The position numbers and the translations under genes are program-made. From Luteococcus peritonei (GTDB taxonomy: Bacteria; Actinomycetota; Actinomycetes; Propionibacteriales; Propionibacteriaceae), in NCBI RefSeq assembly GCF_039526385.1, contig NZ_BAAAIX010000016.1, positions 1 to 64,000 on the forward strand: a DNA stretch of 64,000 nt, written 5' to 3'. The notes beneath the pieces were generated by a model, which was given only the letters and a program-made list of their open reading frames with translations, did not search any database and was not told the DNA's origin. Each line of letters starts with the position of its first letter. Position 1 is the stretch's first letter. Of the stretch, positions 42,204 through 50,827 are shown in pieces.

Positions 42204-45200
42204 ATGGATGGACTGGCGCGCGTCTCGATGCGCAACCGGGCGCTGATCGCCCTGATCACCGTCTTCGTGACGATCTTCGGCGGGCTCACGGCCACCGGCC
42301 TGAAGCAGGAGCTGATCCCCAGCCTGCAGCTTCCCAGTGCCTTCATCATGACCAGCTATCCGGGCGCCAGCCCCCAGGTGGTGGAGGAGCGGGTCACCAC
42401 GCCCATCGAGCAGGCCGTGCTCAGCATGCAGGGCCTGGAGGGCTACAGCTCCACCTCCACCACCGGCAGCTCCACGGTGACGGTGAACGTCAAGTACGGC
42501 TCGGACATGGCCCAGGTGCAGCAGCAGCTGCAGGCCTCCATCAGCCGGATCAAGGCCATGCTGCCCGAGGAGGCCGACTCCCAGGTCTTCACCGGCTCCT
42601 TCGACGACATGCCGGTGCAGATGCTCTCGGTCAGCGACGGCGGCTCGCCCGAGCAGCTCGCCCAGCGGCTGCAGGCCATCGCCGTCCCCGCCCTGGAGAA
42701 GATCGAGGGCGTGCGCCAGGTGCAGCTCTCCGGTGCCCGCGAGCAGCAGGTGCTGGTCACCGTCGACGAGAAGAAGCTGACCGCGGCGGGCCTCACCCTG
42801 CCGCAGGTCGCCCAGGCCATCCAGTCGGCCGGCGGACTGGTCTCCGGCGGCTCGCTGGTGGACGGCAACAAGGACCTCGCGGTCACCGTCGGCCAGCGAT
42901 TCACCAGCGCAGACCAGGTGGCGCGCCTGGCCCTGGTGCCCCAGGGCGGTGCCCAGCAGGCCTCGCAGTCCCAGGCCGGACAGGCACAGGCCGGACCGTC
43001 GCAGGCAGGTCAGGCGCAGACCGCGGCACCGATGCCGGTGCGGCTGGACCAGGTGGCCACCGTCAAGCAGACCACCGCGCCGGCCACCTCGATCAGCCGT
43101 ACCAACGGACGCCCCAGCCTCTCGCTGGCCATCACCAAGACGCCGGACCGTTCCACCGTCGAGGTCTCCCACGCGGTCACCGCTGCGCTGCCCGGCATCG
43201 CCGACCAGCTCGGGGGCCAGCCCAGTTTCACCACGGTCTTCGACCAGGCGCCGTTCATCACCCAGTCCATCCACGACCTGCTGGTGGAGGGCGGCCTGGG
43301 ACTGCTGATGGCCATCGTGGTGATCCTGCTCTTCCTGCGCAGCCTGCGCTCGACGCTGGTGACCGCGGTCTCGATCCCGGTCTCGGTGCTGCTCACCCTG
43401 ATCGGCCTGCGGCTGGCCGGTTTCAGCCTCAACATCCTCACCCTGGGCGCCATGACCATCGCCATCGGCCGCGTGGTCGACGACTCGATCGTGGTGGTGG
43501 AGAACATCAAGCGCCACCTGTCCTACGGCGAGAACAAGCTGACCGCCATCCTCACCGCGGTCAAGGAGGTGGCCACCGCCATCACCGCGGCCACCATCAC
43601 CACCGTGGCCGTCTTCGTGCCGATCGGCATGGTCAGCGGCCAGACCGGCGAGCTCTTCCGGCCCTTCGCCTTCACCGTCGTGATGGCCATGATGAGCTCG
43701 CTGCTGGTGGCACTGACCATCGTGCCGGTGCTCAGCTACTGGTTCCTGCCCTCCCAGGAGGACCCCACCGTCGACCGGGCCGCCGTCGAGGCCGCCGCGC
43801 ACGAGCAGGAGCGCAGCGGCTGGCTTCAGCGCAGCTACCTTCCGGCGCTGCGCTGGTCCCTGGCGCACCCCGTGGTCTCGCTGCTGGTGGCGCTGGCCCT
43901 GCTGGCAGCCACCGTTGGCCTGTCCGGCCTGCTGAAGACCGACTTCCTGGGCTCTGCGGGCATGAACACCCTCACCGTCACCCAGCAGTACCCGCCGGCC
44001 ATCTCACTGGCGGAGAAGGGCAAGCGCGCGCAGAGGGTGGAGAAGGCGCTGGTGGACACCGAGGGTGTCGAGACGGTGCAGGCCACCATCGGTGGGAGCG
44101 GCATCGAGGCGATGTTCGGCGGCGGTTCGGCCGACAGCGCCTCCTTCTCGCTCACCACCGACAAGGACGCCGACCAGACCGCGCTCGCTGATCGGGTGCG
44201 CGACAACCTCGAAGCCTTCCAGTCAGACGGTGAGATCACCGTCTCGGCTGCCCAGGGGATGGGCAGCTCGGATGTCACCGTCGTGGTCACCGCCCCGGAC
44301 ACTGCCTCGCTCACCAAGGCCAGCCAGCAGCTGGTCGAGCGCCTCAAGCAGGTGCCCGAGGCCACCAATGTCACCTCCAGCCTGGCGGCCGAGCAGCCGC
44401 AGGTGCAGGTCACCGTCGACGAGGCCAAGGCCGCGGGCTACGGCGTGAGCGACCAGGCCCTCGGGCAGCTGGTGCGCGGCGTGCTGAGCCCCGCCACCGT
44501 CGGCAAGGTGGAGACGATGAACGGCGGCACCATCGACCTGGTCCTCAGCGCCGGCTCGGTGCCGCAGGGCATCGCACAGCTCAAGGCGATGCCGGTGCTG
44601 CGGCTGCCCACCGGGCAGAACGTCACGCTCGCCGACGTCGCCACCGTGAAGCAGACCACCGTCGCCACCGAAGTGGACCACACCGACGGCCAGCGCTCGG
44701 TCACCATCTCGTTGACCCCCACCGGCGACAACCTGTCGGCGGTCACCTCCGAGGTGCGCACCGCGCTGGACGAGACCGTGCTGCCCGACGGCGCCTCAGC
44801 CAGCCTGGGCGGAGTCGCCGAGGAGCAGGGTGACGCCTTCAAGCAGTTGGGGCTGGCGCTGCTGGCGGCGATCGCCATCGTCTACGTGGTCATGGTGGCC
44901 ACCTTCAAGTCCCTGGTGCAGCCGCTGCTGCTCACCATCTCCATCCCCTTCGCCGCGGTGGGAGCGCTGGCGGCACTGCTGGTCACCAACACCCCACTGG
45001 GCGTGCCGGCCATGATCGGCCTGCTGATGCTGGTGGGCATCGTGGTCACCAATGCGATCGTGCTGATCGACCTGGTGAACCACTACCGCGACCAGGGAGA
45101 GAGCGTCGACGTGGCGCTTGAGGACGGTGCCCGTCAGCGGCTGCGTCCCATCATGATGACGGCCGTCGCCACGGTCTTCGCGCTGGTGCCGATGGCCCTG

Positions 45201-45554
45201 GGCCTGTCCGGTGGCGGTGTGTTCATCTCCAAGCCGCTCGCCATCGTCGTGATCGGCGGCCTGGTGAGCTCGACGCTGCTCACCCTGCTGCTGGTGCCCG
45301 TGCTCTACCACCTGGTGGAGGGGCGCAAGGAGCGTCGCCGACTGGGACGGGAGACCGCGGTGGCGGTGCCTTCGGGGGCGACGGCGGTCGCGCCCAGCTC
45401 CCAGCAGCAGGTAGGCCGTGCTGCTGCGCTCGGTGCACGGGCCGCGGTCGAGGCCCGCCGTTCGGTGATCGCATCCTCGCCCGGCCGCGCTGAGGACAGC
45501 GAGCAGGCCGAGCCCGAGGAGCGGGTCGTGCCCCGTCGCGGGATCGCGAACTGA
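42204..45554 (+). CDS. RND-family efflux permease (HAE/AcrB-like)
   Basis: This 1116-residue permease has twelve membrane segments and two large external loops. The TM4 proton-relay motif GRVVDDSIVVVENIKRH carries the paired aspartates, and FRPFAFTVVMAM and NAIVLIDLVNHYRDQG match the second half of RND pumps. A Gln/Ala-rich insert (QASQSQAGQAQAGPSQAGQA) interrupts the first periplasmic loop. Single-gene RND pumps of this kind occur in Gram-positive bacteria without an outer-membrane channel. The substrate is unknown, and no adaptor protein lies nearby. Confidence 0.92.
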   Translation: MDGLARVSMRNRALIALITVFVTIFGGLTATGLKQELIPSLQLPSAFIMTSYPGASPQVVEERVTTPIEQAVLSMQGLEGYSSTSTTGSSTVTVNVKYGSDMAQVQQQLQASISRIKAMLPEEADSQVFTGSFDDMPVQMLSVSDGGSPEQLAQRLQAIAVPALEKIEGVRQVQLSGAREQQVLVTVDEKKLTAAGLTLPQVAQAIQSAGGLVSGGSLVDGNKDLAVTVGQRFTSADQVARLALVPQGGAQQASQSQAGQAQAGPSQAGQAQTAAPMPVRLDQVATVKQTTAPATSISRTNGRPSLSLAITKTPDRSTVEVSHAVTAALPGIADQLGGQPSFTTVFDQAPFITQSIHDLLVEGGLGLLMAIVVILLFLRSLRSTLVTAVSIPVSVLLTLIGLRLAGFSLNILTLGAMTIAIGRVVDDSIVVVENIKRHLSYGENKLTAILTAVKEVATAITAATITTVAVFVPIGMVSGQTGELFRPFAFTVVMAMMSSLLVALTIVPVLSYWFLPSQEDPTVDRAAVEAAAHEQERSGWLQRSYLPALRWSLAHPVVSLLVALALLAATVGLSGLLKTDFLGSAGMNTLTVTQQYPPAISLAEKGKRAQRVEKALVDTEGVETVQATIGGSGIEAMFGGGSADSASFSLTTDKDADQTALADRVRDNLEAFQSDGEITVSAAQGMGSSDVTVVVTAPDTASLTKASQQLVERLKQVPEATNVTSSLAAEQPQVQVTVDEAKAAGYGVSDQALGQLVRGVLSPATVGKVETMNGGTIDLVLSAGSVPQGIAQLKAMPVLRLPTGQNVTLADVATVKQTTVATEVDHTDGQRSVTISLTPTGDNLSAVTSEVRTALDETVLPDGASASLGGVAEEQGDAFKQLGLALLAAIAIVYVVMVATFKSLVQPLLLTISIPFAAVGALAALLVTNTPLGVPAMIGLLMLVGIVVTNAIVLIDLVNHYRDQGESVDVALEDGARQRLRPIMMTAVATVFALVPMALGLSGGGVFISKPLAIVVIGGLVSSTLLTLLLVPVLYHLVEGRKERRRLGRETAVAVPSGATAVAPSSQQQVGRAAALGARAAVEARRSVIASSPGRAEDSEQAEPEERVVPRRGIAN

Positions 45555-45874
45555 CCACTTGGCATGCAAATTAACAAGTGACTTTCCTAGCTATACAAGG
45601 GATTGCGCGATCATCCAAAATCGGATGGTTGTCATGGTCGACCGACCCGATGCACGATCGAGTCAGGTCTCACCCTTGAGGTGGCCGTCCCCGCGGGGGC
45701 GGCTCGGGGGACACCCACTGCGCCGGGTTGGCCTGCCCATCGGGGGATGGCAGGACTACCCGGCGTTGTCACGTCCGCTCCCGCTCGTCGGCTCCGTCGC
45801 TGGGTCAGCTGAGGCGATGGACGAGCCGCCGCTCGAGATCGGCGACCTGGCCCGACGATCCGGGCGGGATCCGG
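45555..45874. other. Intergenic region with hairpin
   Basis: There is no gene in these 320 nt. The first 90 nt are unusually AT-rich for this genome (for example GCAAATTAACAAGTGAC). A 9-bp GC stem with loop GC lies at 45684-45703 and may end the RND transcript. Confidence 0.5.
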
Positions 45875-46405
45875 TCAGGCTCGTGGCTCGTCACCACGCC
45901 GGAAGACCACGAAGCGCATAGACAGGTACATGAAGACGGCCTCGGCGGTGGCGGCGGACACCCGGGCCACCTGGAACTGCACACCCAGGTGCACCAGGAC
46001 CCAGCTCAGTGCCAGGACGAAGGCGGTGTAGTTCAGCACCGTGACCACCACGTAGCGGGCCAGCTCGCCGCCCACCCGGGCGTGGGACTCGAAGTTGAGG
46101 GTGCGGTTGAGCAGGTAGGCCAGCGCCAGGGCGATGACATAGCCCAGCGTCACGCTCACCGGATAGGGCAGGTGCAGACCGCGATGGAACAGGGTGAGCA
46201 GGGCCACGTCGGTGGAGAAGGTGAATCCGTTGATCATCACGTAGCCGACGGCGGTGGCGGGGATCCAGCGACGCAGCGGGCCGAGCCAGGACCAGAGCCG
46301 GTCGCGGATCCGGTCGAAGGCCAGACGCCACCGGGTGAGACGACCGTGGGCGGCCCCGGACACAGAGGATCCGGCCTTGCCAGGGGGCAATGCCGGATCG
46401 CTCAC
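45875..46405 (-). CDS. GtrA-family membrane protein
   Basis: This 176-residue protein has four membrane segments in its last 130 residues, with the GtrA signatures YVMINGFTFSTDVALLTLF, LGYVIALALAYLLNRTLNFE and FMYLSMRFVVFRR. GtrA proteins move lipid-linked sugars across the membrane for surface glycan decoration. The roughly 45-residue basic N-terminus is extra. The start is GTG. No glycosyltransferase partner is adjacent. Confidence 0.88.
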   Translation of the reverse strand: MSDPALPPGKAGSSVSGAAHGRLTRWRLAFDRIRDRLWSWLGPLRRWIPATAVGYVMINGFTFSTDVALLTLFHRGLHLPYPVSVTLGYVIALALAYLLNRTLNFESHARVGGELARYVVVTVLNYTAFVLALSWVLVHLGVQFQVARVSAATAEAVFMYLSMRFVVFRRGDEPRA

Positions 46406-46426
46406 GGGACCAGCCTAGCTGGCGGA

Positions 46427-46636
46427 TCAGCGCTCGTCGTCGAGCTCCACCTCACGGTCGGCGTCCTCACGCACGAAGGGCTGCTGCGTGTGGGTGGTTC
46501 CGCGGGTGGTGCCGCGGTAGTCGGTCTCGTCCACCTCGACATCGCCGCGGGTGGTACCGCGGTAGTCCTCGTCGTCACGTTCCACGGTCTCGCGCTCGAC
46601 GTCCTGGTAGGTCTCGTTGGGGATGAACTCGCTCAT
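46427..46636 (-). CDS. Small acidic repeat protein
   Basis: This 69-residue, strongly acidic protein starts MSEFIPNETYQDVERETVE. It contains two near-identical units, DEDYRGTTRGDVEV and DETDYRGTTRGTT. Its composition resembles the neighbouring DUF2382 protein (VERETVERDD against VERTPIADGE), hinting at a common origin or partner role. GAAAGGACG lies 3 nt upstream of the ATG. It follows the DUF2382 gene after a terminator and so has its own promoter. Confidence 0.65.
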   Translation of the reverse strand: MSEFIPNETYQDVERETVERDDEDYRGTTRGDVEVDETDYRGTTRGTTHTQQPFVREDADREVELDDER

Positions 46637-46714
46637 GGTCGTCCTTTCGGCTGTGCTTGCGGGTCTCACGCTAGGTGCTCGGGGAGGAGTCGTCCAGAGT
46701 GGAGGCGAAAAGGC

Positions 46715-46748
46715 CGACGGCCCCGGACCGATGGGTCCGGGGCCGTCG
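46715..46748 (-). terminator. Intrinsic terminator of the DUF2382 gene
   Basis: A 15-bp perfect stem, CGACGGCCCCGGACC and complement with loop GATG, is followed on the minus strand by GCCTTTTCGC. It lies 35 nt after the DUF2382 stop. Confidence 0.8.
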
Positions 46749-46782
46749 AGCCTGTTCAGCTGGTTGCCGTGGCAAGCCTGCG

Positions 46783-47718
46783 TCAGCGGCCGATCTTGCC
46801 GTCGTTGTCGCGATCCAGCTTGTCCTTGACCTTGTCGCCGAAGCTGCGGTCGTCGCGGTTGCCGTCGGCGAAGCGACGATCGGCGTCCACCACGTTGTCG
46901 CCCTCGACCTCGATGCGCTCCTTGGCGACATCCTCGGTCACGGTGACGTTCTCCTGGACCTGCTCCTTGCCCAGCGAGACCTTCTCGACACCGACGGTCT
47001 CCTTGCTGACCACGGGGCGCTCCTCGTGCAGCACGACCTCCTCGGTGGTCTCCTCGCCGATGCGGCCGTTGGTGCGCTCACCGTCGGCGATCGGGGTGCG
47101 CTCGACGCGCACCTCCTCGCGGGTCACCGGGACCTGCACGGACTGGTTCTCGTGCACGACGTGCTTGCGGATGCGGACGCGGCCGGTCTCGACCTGCTCC
47201 TTGCCGACGTTGAGGCGCTCCTCGTGGGCGACGACCTCGTTGGTGCCGACGTTGGTGTTGCGGTCACGGTCCACGGCGGCATCGGTGGTCACGTTGGCGC
47301 GGTCGGCCACGTCACGATCGGTGCGGGTGGACAGGTAGGCCTCGCGGTCCTCGTCGCGGTAGCCGGCCTGGGTGGTGTCACCGTAGGAGCGGTCGTAGTA
47401 GCGGTAGAGCTCGGCCTCCTCGGCCTCGGAGATGTGGCCCTCCGGGTCGATGGACGGGGCGCCCTTGATCTGGTCCTTGGTGTAGCCCACGCGGATCTCG
47501 CCGTTGGCGACCTGCTGGCCCTGCAGCGGCACGAAGGTCTCCTTGAGACCGAACAGGCCGGTGCGCACGGTGACCCACTCGGGGCGACCGGTGGCATCGT
47601 CGAGGTACACCTGGCCGACGTCGCCGACCTTCTCGCCGTTGCTGTCGACGACGACGCTGCCGTAGTAGCGGTCGAAGTCGTTGACGTCGTTGGTGCGGTC
47701 GAAGGTGTTGTCAGTCAT
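46783..47718 (-). CDS. PRC-barrel and DUF2382 domain stress protein
   Basis: This 311-residue protein is strongly charged. The N-terminal PRC-barrel (about 18-95) reads GSVVVDSNGEKVGDVGQVYL and WVTVRTGLFGLKETFVPLQG. A linker has YRYYDRSYGD. The C-terminal DUF2382 domain (about 160-275) shows the EERLNVGKEQVETGRVRIRK and VPVTREEVRVERTPI repeats. Such proteins accumulate in general stress and stationary phase in actinobacteria, and their biochemical role is not settled. A dyad at 47913 lies upstream and might be an operator. Confidence 0.88.
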   Translation of the reverse strand: MTDNTFDRTNDVNDFDRYYGSVVVDSNGEKVGDVGQVYLDDATGRPEWVTVRTGLFGLKETFVPLQGQQVANGEIRVGYTKDQIKGAPSIDPEGHISEAEEAELYRYYDRSYGDTTQAGYRDEDREAYLSTRTDRDVADRANVTTDAAVDRDRNTNVGTNEVVAHEERLNVGKEQVETGRVRIRKHVVHENQSVQVPVTREEVRVERTPIADGERTNGRIGEETTEEVVLHEERPVVSKETVGVEKVSLGKEQVQENVTVTEDVAKERIEVEGDNVVDADRRFADGNRDDRSFGDKVKDKLDRDNDGKIGR

Positions 47719-48101
47719 GATTCATTCCTTTCGCGGCCCGGGGGCCTCGGGTTTGAGTCCTGTCCTCGTGGACCCCTTCGGCTCCTTGTGGGCCGCCTGG
47801 GTACCGGACTGACAACGACGTTAGGGCCAGCCGAGGTCGGATGACGAGGGCATCCGGTCCCCTAACGCTCACGGCGAAACCGGGTCGCGCAGAGCGTAAC
47901 GGCCCATCCGAATTGCATACCTTTGGGTGTGCAATCGCTCCTGCACAGGCAATACAGGGGAGCCTCCGACGGGCCCTGGCGCCCCACGGCACCGCTCGTG
48001 CGGAAGCACCCCCGGCGGCGGGCTAGAATCGTCGGCGGCCCAGTGCGGGGACGGGCTGCACCCGCACCCGTCGGCTGGGCAACGAGCGATGGGGAGCATG
48101 C
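47719..48101. other. Divergent promoter region
   Basis: This region separates the minus-strand DUF2382 gene from the plus-strand zinc-ribbon gene. The only structure I see is the dyad at 47913-47934. No gene is convincing. Confidence 0.5.
47913..47934. promoter_or_regulatory. Candidate operator dyad
   Basis: The arms TTGCATACC and GGTGTGCAA pair over 9 positions with one T-G, separated by TTTG. It is isolated in the divergent region and AT-richer than its surroundings, so it is a plausible regulator-binding site for either gene. Confidence 0.4.
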
Positions 48102-48689
48102 ATGCCGGTGAACGATGGTGGGGACTTCGTCGACCAGGTGGAGGCCATCAAGGCCTGGGGCAAGGCGGCCCAGGAAGTGCTGGTGGAGACCGCCGGCACC
48201 GGCAGCACGATCGAGTACCAGGCCTTCGCCCGTGCGCTGCAGCAGCGCTCCGGCATCCACACCAAGCAGCCCACCAGCAAGTGGGTCGGCCCCCTGCTGG
48301 GGATCGTGGCGCGCCAGTGCCAGCAGCAGCAGGTCCCGCTGCTGACCGCCCTCGTGGTGCGACGCGACGGGACGGTGGGCCCGGCCTATGACGAGATCCT
48401 GCGCTTCGCCAGGATCCCGGCCGTGATCGGTGATCGTGAGGAGCATGCTGCCGAGCAGCGCCGCGCGGCCCACGCCCGCTGGCAGGGCCGCGTGCCCGTG
48501 GCGCAGACCGCCCCGGCCGACGGAACCACTCCCGCCACCGGCACCGCGCGCCCCCGCAAGGCCACCGTGGTGGGCAAGGTGCCCGTGACCAAGGCCTCGC
48601 GCAGCAAGCCTGAGCCGCTGCAGGGCAACATCTGCCCGCGCTGCTTCATGCAGATGAGCCTCACCGGCGTCTGCGACAACTGCGACTGA
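48102..48689 (+). CDS. Hypothetical protein with C-terminal zinc ribbon
   Basis: This 195-residue protein has an N-terminal part (about 1-110) that is a compact helical domain (VEAIKAWGKAAQEVLVETAG, KWVGPLLGIVARQCQQQQVP, ALVVRRDGTVGPAYDEILRF). The middle is Pro/Thr/Ala-rich. The last 20 residues form a zinc ribbon: CPRCF, then GVCDNCD. GGGGAG precedes the ATG. Related proteins are common in Propionibacteria and neighbouring actinobacteria but are not named; a nucleic-acid-binding role is possible. Confidence 0.65.
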   Translation: MPVNDGGDFVDQVEAIKAWGKAAQEVLVETAGTGSTIEYQAFARALQQRSGIHTKQPTSKWVGPLLGIVARQCQQQQVPLLTALVVRRDGTVGPAYDEILRFARIPAVIGDREEHAAEQRRAAHARWQGRVPVAQTAPADGTTPATGTARPRKATVVGKVPVTKASRSKPEPLQGNICPRCFMQMSLTGVCDNCD

Positions 48690-48706
48690 CGAGCCGCAGC
48701 GAGGCG

Positions 48707-49018
48707 CTACGGCTCGACGGGGAACCAGCGCCCGCCCTGGCGCACCAGGGTCCAGTGCCGGCCCACCAGCGCCACCCGCTCCACGGCCTCCTGGGCGGCG
48801 GCCGTCGCCATCAGGGCCAGCTCCCGCTCCTCGTCCTGGCCGGAGTCCGGCACGGTGAAGCGCACCGTGATCCGCGGCGTCCCGGCCACGACGTCGACCT
48901 GGCGGTTGTAGACGTGGAAGTTCTCGGCGATGGCGGCCACGGCGCCGTCCAGGACGGCTTCGGGGCGGTTGCCGGGGCGCAGCCCCAGGATCTCGAACTG
49001 GACTCGATGGCTTGGCAC
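48707..49018 (-). CDS. Small hypothetical protein
   Basis: This 103-residue protein begins MPSHRVQFEILGLRPGNRPE and has an alpha/beta pattern (DVVAGTPRITVRFTVPDSGQ) with a Trp-rich end (RHWTLVRQGGRWFPVEP). The start is GTG. I see no motif or family. It converges on the zinc-ribbon gene, leaving 17 nt between the stops. Confidence 0.55.
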   Translation of the reverse strand: MPSHRVQFEILGLRPGNRPEAVLDGAVAAIAENFHVYNRQVDVVAGTPRITVRFTVPDSGQDEERELALMATAAAQEAVERVALVGRHWTLVRQGGRWFPVEP

Positions 49019-49122
49019 GGGTGAAGTCTAGGAGCCGCCACCGACAGTGCGAGGCCTGCTCTCGCCGTCCACGGGTCTAGGCTGGGCGCGCTCGGGGGAG
49101 CCGACCAGCAAGGAGACCATCC

Positions 49123-49893
49123 ATGGCGTCCAACCCCTGCCCCTCCCGCAGCGCCGTCCACCGCGCCCGCCTCGTCGCCGGCTCGCTCGCCGTCCTGCTC
49201 GCCGTGCCCCTGACGGCCGGCGGCGCCCAGGCCGCGCCGACGCGCGCGGCAAGGCCCTCCGCCGTCCCCAAGGCCTGGGTCGCCTGCCCGAAGGGCAGGC
49301 TCGACGGGGTGGCCGTCGCGGTGCGCTCCACCACCCGCTCGGTCGTGACGGTGAACCAGACCTCGCGCAGCCATGCCCGCGTCGTGCTGTGGAAGCGCCA
49401 GGCCAACCGGTCCTGCGGCTTCACCAAGGTCTTCACCGAGTCCGACGCCCGGATCGGCGCCGGTGGCACCGTGGTGGGGACTCGTCGCCGGCAGGGGACC
49501 AACACCACCCCGCTGGGCACCTACACCATGACCACCAGCTTCGGCCTGGCCGCGCGCCCGGCCACCGCCCTGCCCTACCGCCGCGTGGTGGCCGGCGACT
49601 ACTGGGTCCAGGACAACGCCTCGCGCTGGTACAACACCTACCGCACCCGCGCCCAGGGCGGCTTCCGCACCAGCGAGTCGGAGAACCTGGTGACCTACAC
49701 CACCCAGTACCGCCATGCCGTGGTGATCAACTACAACATGCCGCCGACGGCGGTGCGCCACCGTGGTGCGGGGATCTTCCTGCACGTCAAGGGCCGTGGT
49801 GCCACCGGGGGCTGCGTCGCCGTCACCCGGGCCCACATGGGCACCGTGATGGCCACGCTCAGCCCCGGAGACCTCATCGCGATCGGGCGCTGA
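49123..49893 (+). CDS. Secreted L,D-transpeptidase-like (YkuD) protein
   Basis: This 256-residue exported protein has a Sec signal peptide (RLVAGSLAVLLAVPLTAGGAQ with cleavage near AQA-AP). The catalytic region reads IFLHVKGRGATGGCVAV, giving the His and the nucleophilic Cys in the TxGC form seen in actinobacterial members. GTRRRQGTNTTPLGTYTM is the upstream family block. It probably cross-links or trims peptidoglycan. AAGGAG precedes the ATG. Its last 20 nt overlap the convergent sigma-factor gene. Confidence 0.85.
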   Translation: MASNPCPSRSAVHRARLVAGSLAVLLAVPLTAGGAQAAPTRAARPSAVPKAWVACPKGRLDGVAVAVRSTTRSVVTVNQTSRSHARVVLWKRQANRSCGFTKVFTESDARIGAGGTVVGTRRRQGTNTTPLGTYTMTTSFGLAARPATALPYRRVVAGDYWVQDNASRWYNTYRTRAQGGFRTSESENLVTYTTQYRHAVVINYNMPPTAVRHRGAGIFLHVKGRGATGGCVAVTRAHMGTVMATLSPGDLIAIGR

Positions 49894-50467
49894 TCACCGT
49901 CGGCGGTGCCTCCTCGGCGGGCTCCCAGAGCTCGACGAGCTGGCTGCGGGCCCGTGCCACGCGGGAGCGGATGGTGCCGATCGGTACCTGGCAGACCTCG
50001 GCGGCGGCGGCATAGTCGAAGCCCATCACCTGGGTGAGCAGGAAGGCCTCACGACGGTCGGGGGAGAGCTGCGCCAGCAGCGCCCCGGCGACGATGCCGG
50101 CGGTCTGGTCCTGGCCGGCGGCGGCGTGGCCGGCCAGCCAGTCGTGGCTGCGCGGGCTCTGCGGCCGGGCCCAGTCATGGCGCACCGCGTCCACCCAGAC
50201 CCGTCGCGCGATCGACAGCAGCCAGGCTCGCGCGGGGGAGCGCCCCTCGAAGCGCTCCAGGGCATCCATCGCCCGCAGATAGGTGTCCTGGGTCAGGTCG
50301 TCGGCCTGTTCGGCGCCCGCCAGATGGGCCAGGAAGCGCCAGACATCGGCCTGGGTGAGACGGATGAACTCGCCCAGCGCCGGACGGTCGCCCTGCCCGG
50401 CGAGCAGCGCCAGGCGGGTCACCTCGACGTCGAGCGCGCTGCGCGACGGCGAGAGGCGATGGGGCAT
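49874..50467 (-). CDS. ECF sigma factor (SigC-like)
   Basis: This sigma-70 family protein of about 197 residues has region 2 at about 25-95 (DVWRFLAHLAGAEQADDLTQ, DTYLRAMDALERFEGRSPAR) and region 4 at about 130-185 (LSPDRREAFLLTQVMGFDYA, PIGTIRSRVARARSQL). Its arrangement with a divergent zinc-finger protein and its sequence resemble mycobacterial SigC, a sigma factor linked to copper acquisition. The start is uncertain; ATG at 50467 has AGGA 8 nt upstream, and ATGs at 50476 and 50485 are possible. Confidence 0.82.
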   Translation of the reverse strand: MPHRLSPSRSALDVEVTRLALLAGQGDRPALGEFIRLTQADVWRFLAHLAGAEQADDLTQDTYLRAMDALERFEGRSPARAWLLSIARRVWVDAVRHDWARPQSPRSHDWLAGHAAAGQDQTAGIVAGALLAQLSPDRREAFLLTQVMGFDYAAAAEVCQVPIGTIRSRVARARSQLVELWEPAEEAPPTVISARSR

Positions 50468-50501
50468 GGGCCACATCCTAGCCATCGGTTAGGGTGCTGC
50501 C

Positions 50502-50810
50502 ATGAATCACTGCCCCGACCCGGAGAGCTGGCGCGCCGCGCTGTCCTCTGTGCTGGACGGGGAGGACCCGCCGGTGGCCCGGGAACGGCTCGACGAGCAC
50601 CTGGACGCCTGCGCCGAGTGCGCAGCCTGGGTGGAGCGGGCCCGCGCCCAGCGCTCCCTGCTGCAGGCCGCCCCCGGGCCGCACCGCGACCTCACCGCCC
50701 ACCTGGTGGGCGTCACCGAGGCCCACATCTGCGCCTGCCACACCGGGGGAGAGTGCCGCTGCACCGCCTGCGTCTGCCCCACCTGCACCTGTCACGAGCA
50801 GGTCAGCTGA
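50502..50810 (+). CDS. Zinc-finger anti-sigma factor with Cys-rich tail
   Basis: This 102-residue protein has a zf-HC2 anti-sigma motif H33-x3-C37-x2-C40 (EHLDACAECAAW), as in RsrA-type ZAS proteins. It has no membrane segment. The final 28 residues hold eight cysteines in CxC-type spacing (C77, C79, C85, C87, C90, C92, C95, C97) plus three histidines, like a metallothionein. It is divergent from the ECF sigma gene with 34 nt between starts, so the two almost certainly form a sigma/anti-sigma pair. The tail suggests release of the sigma factor in response to metal or thiol stress. Confidence 0.8.
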   Translation: MNHCPDPESWRAALSSVLDGEDPPVARERLDEHLDACAECAAWVERARAQRSLLQAAPGPHRDLTAHLVGVTEAHICACHTGGECRCTACVCPTCTCHEQVS

Positions 50811-50827
50811 CCTTGTAGGCTCGCACG

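Noticed and set aside
45660..45800. Riboswitch upstream of the next gene
   Set aside because: The neighbouring gene (GtrA) is on the other strand, and only a simple hairpin is visible, with no conserved aptamer core.
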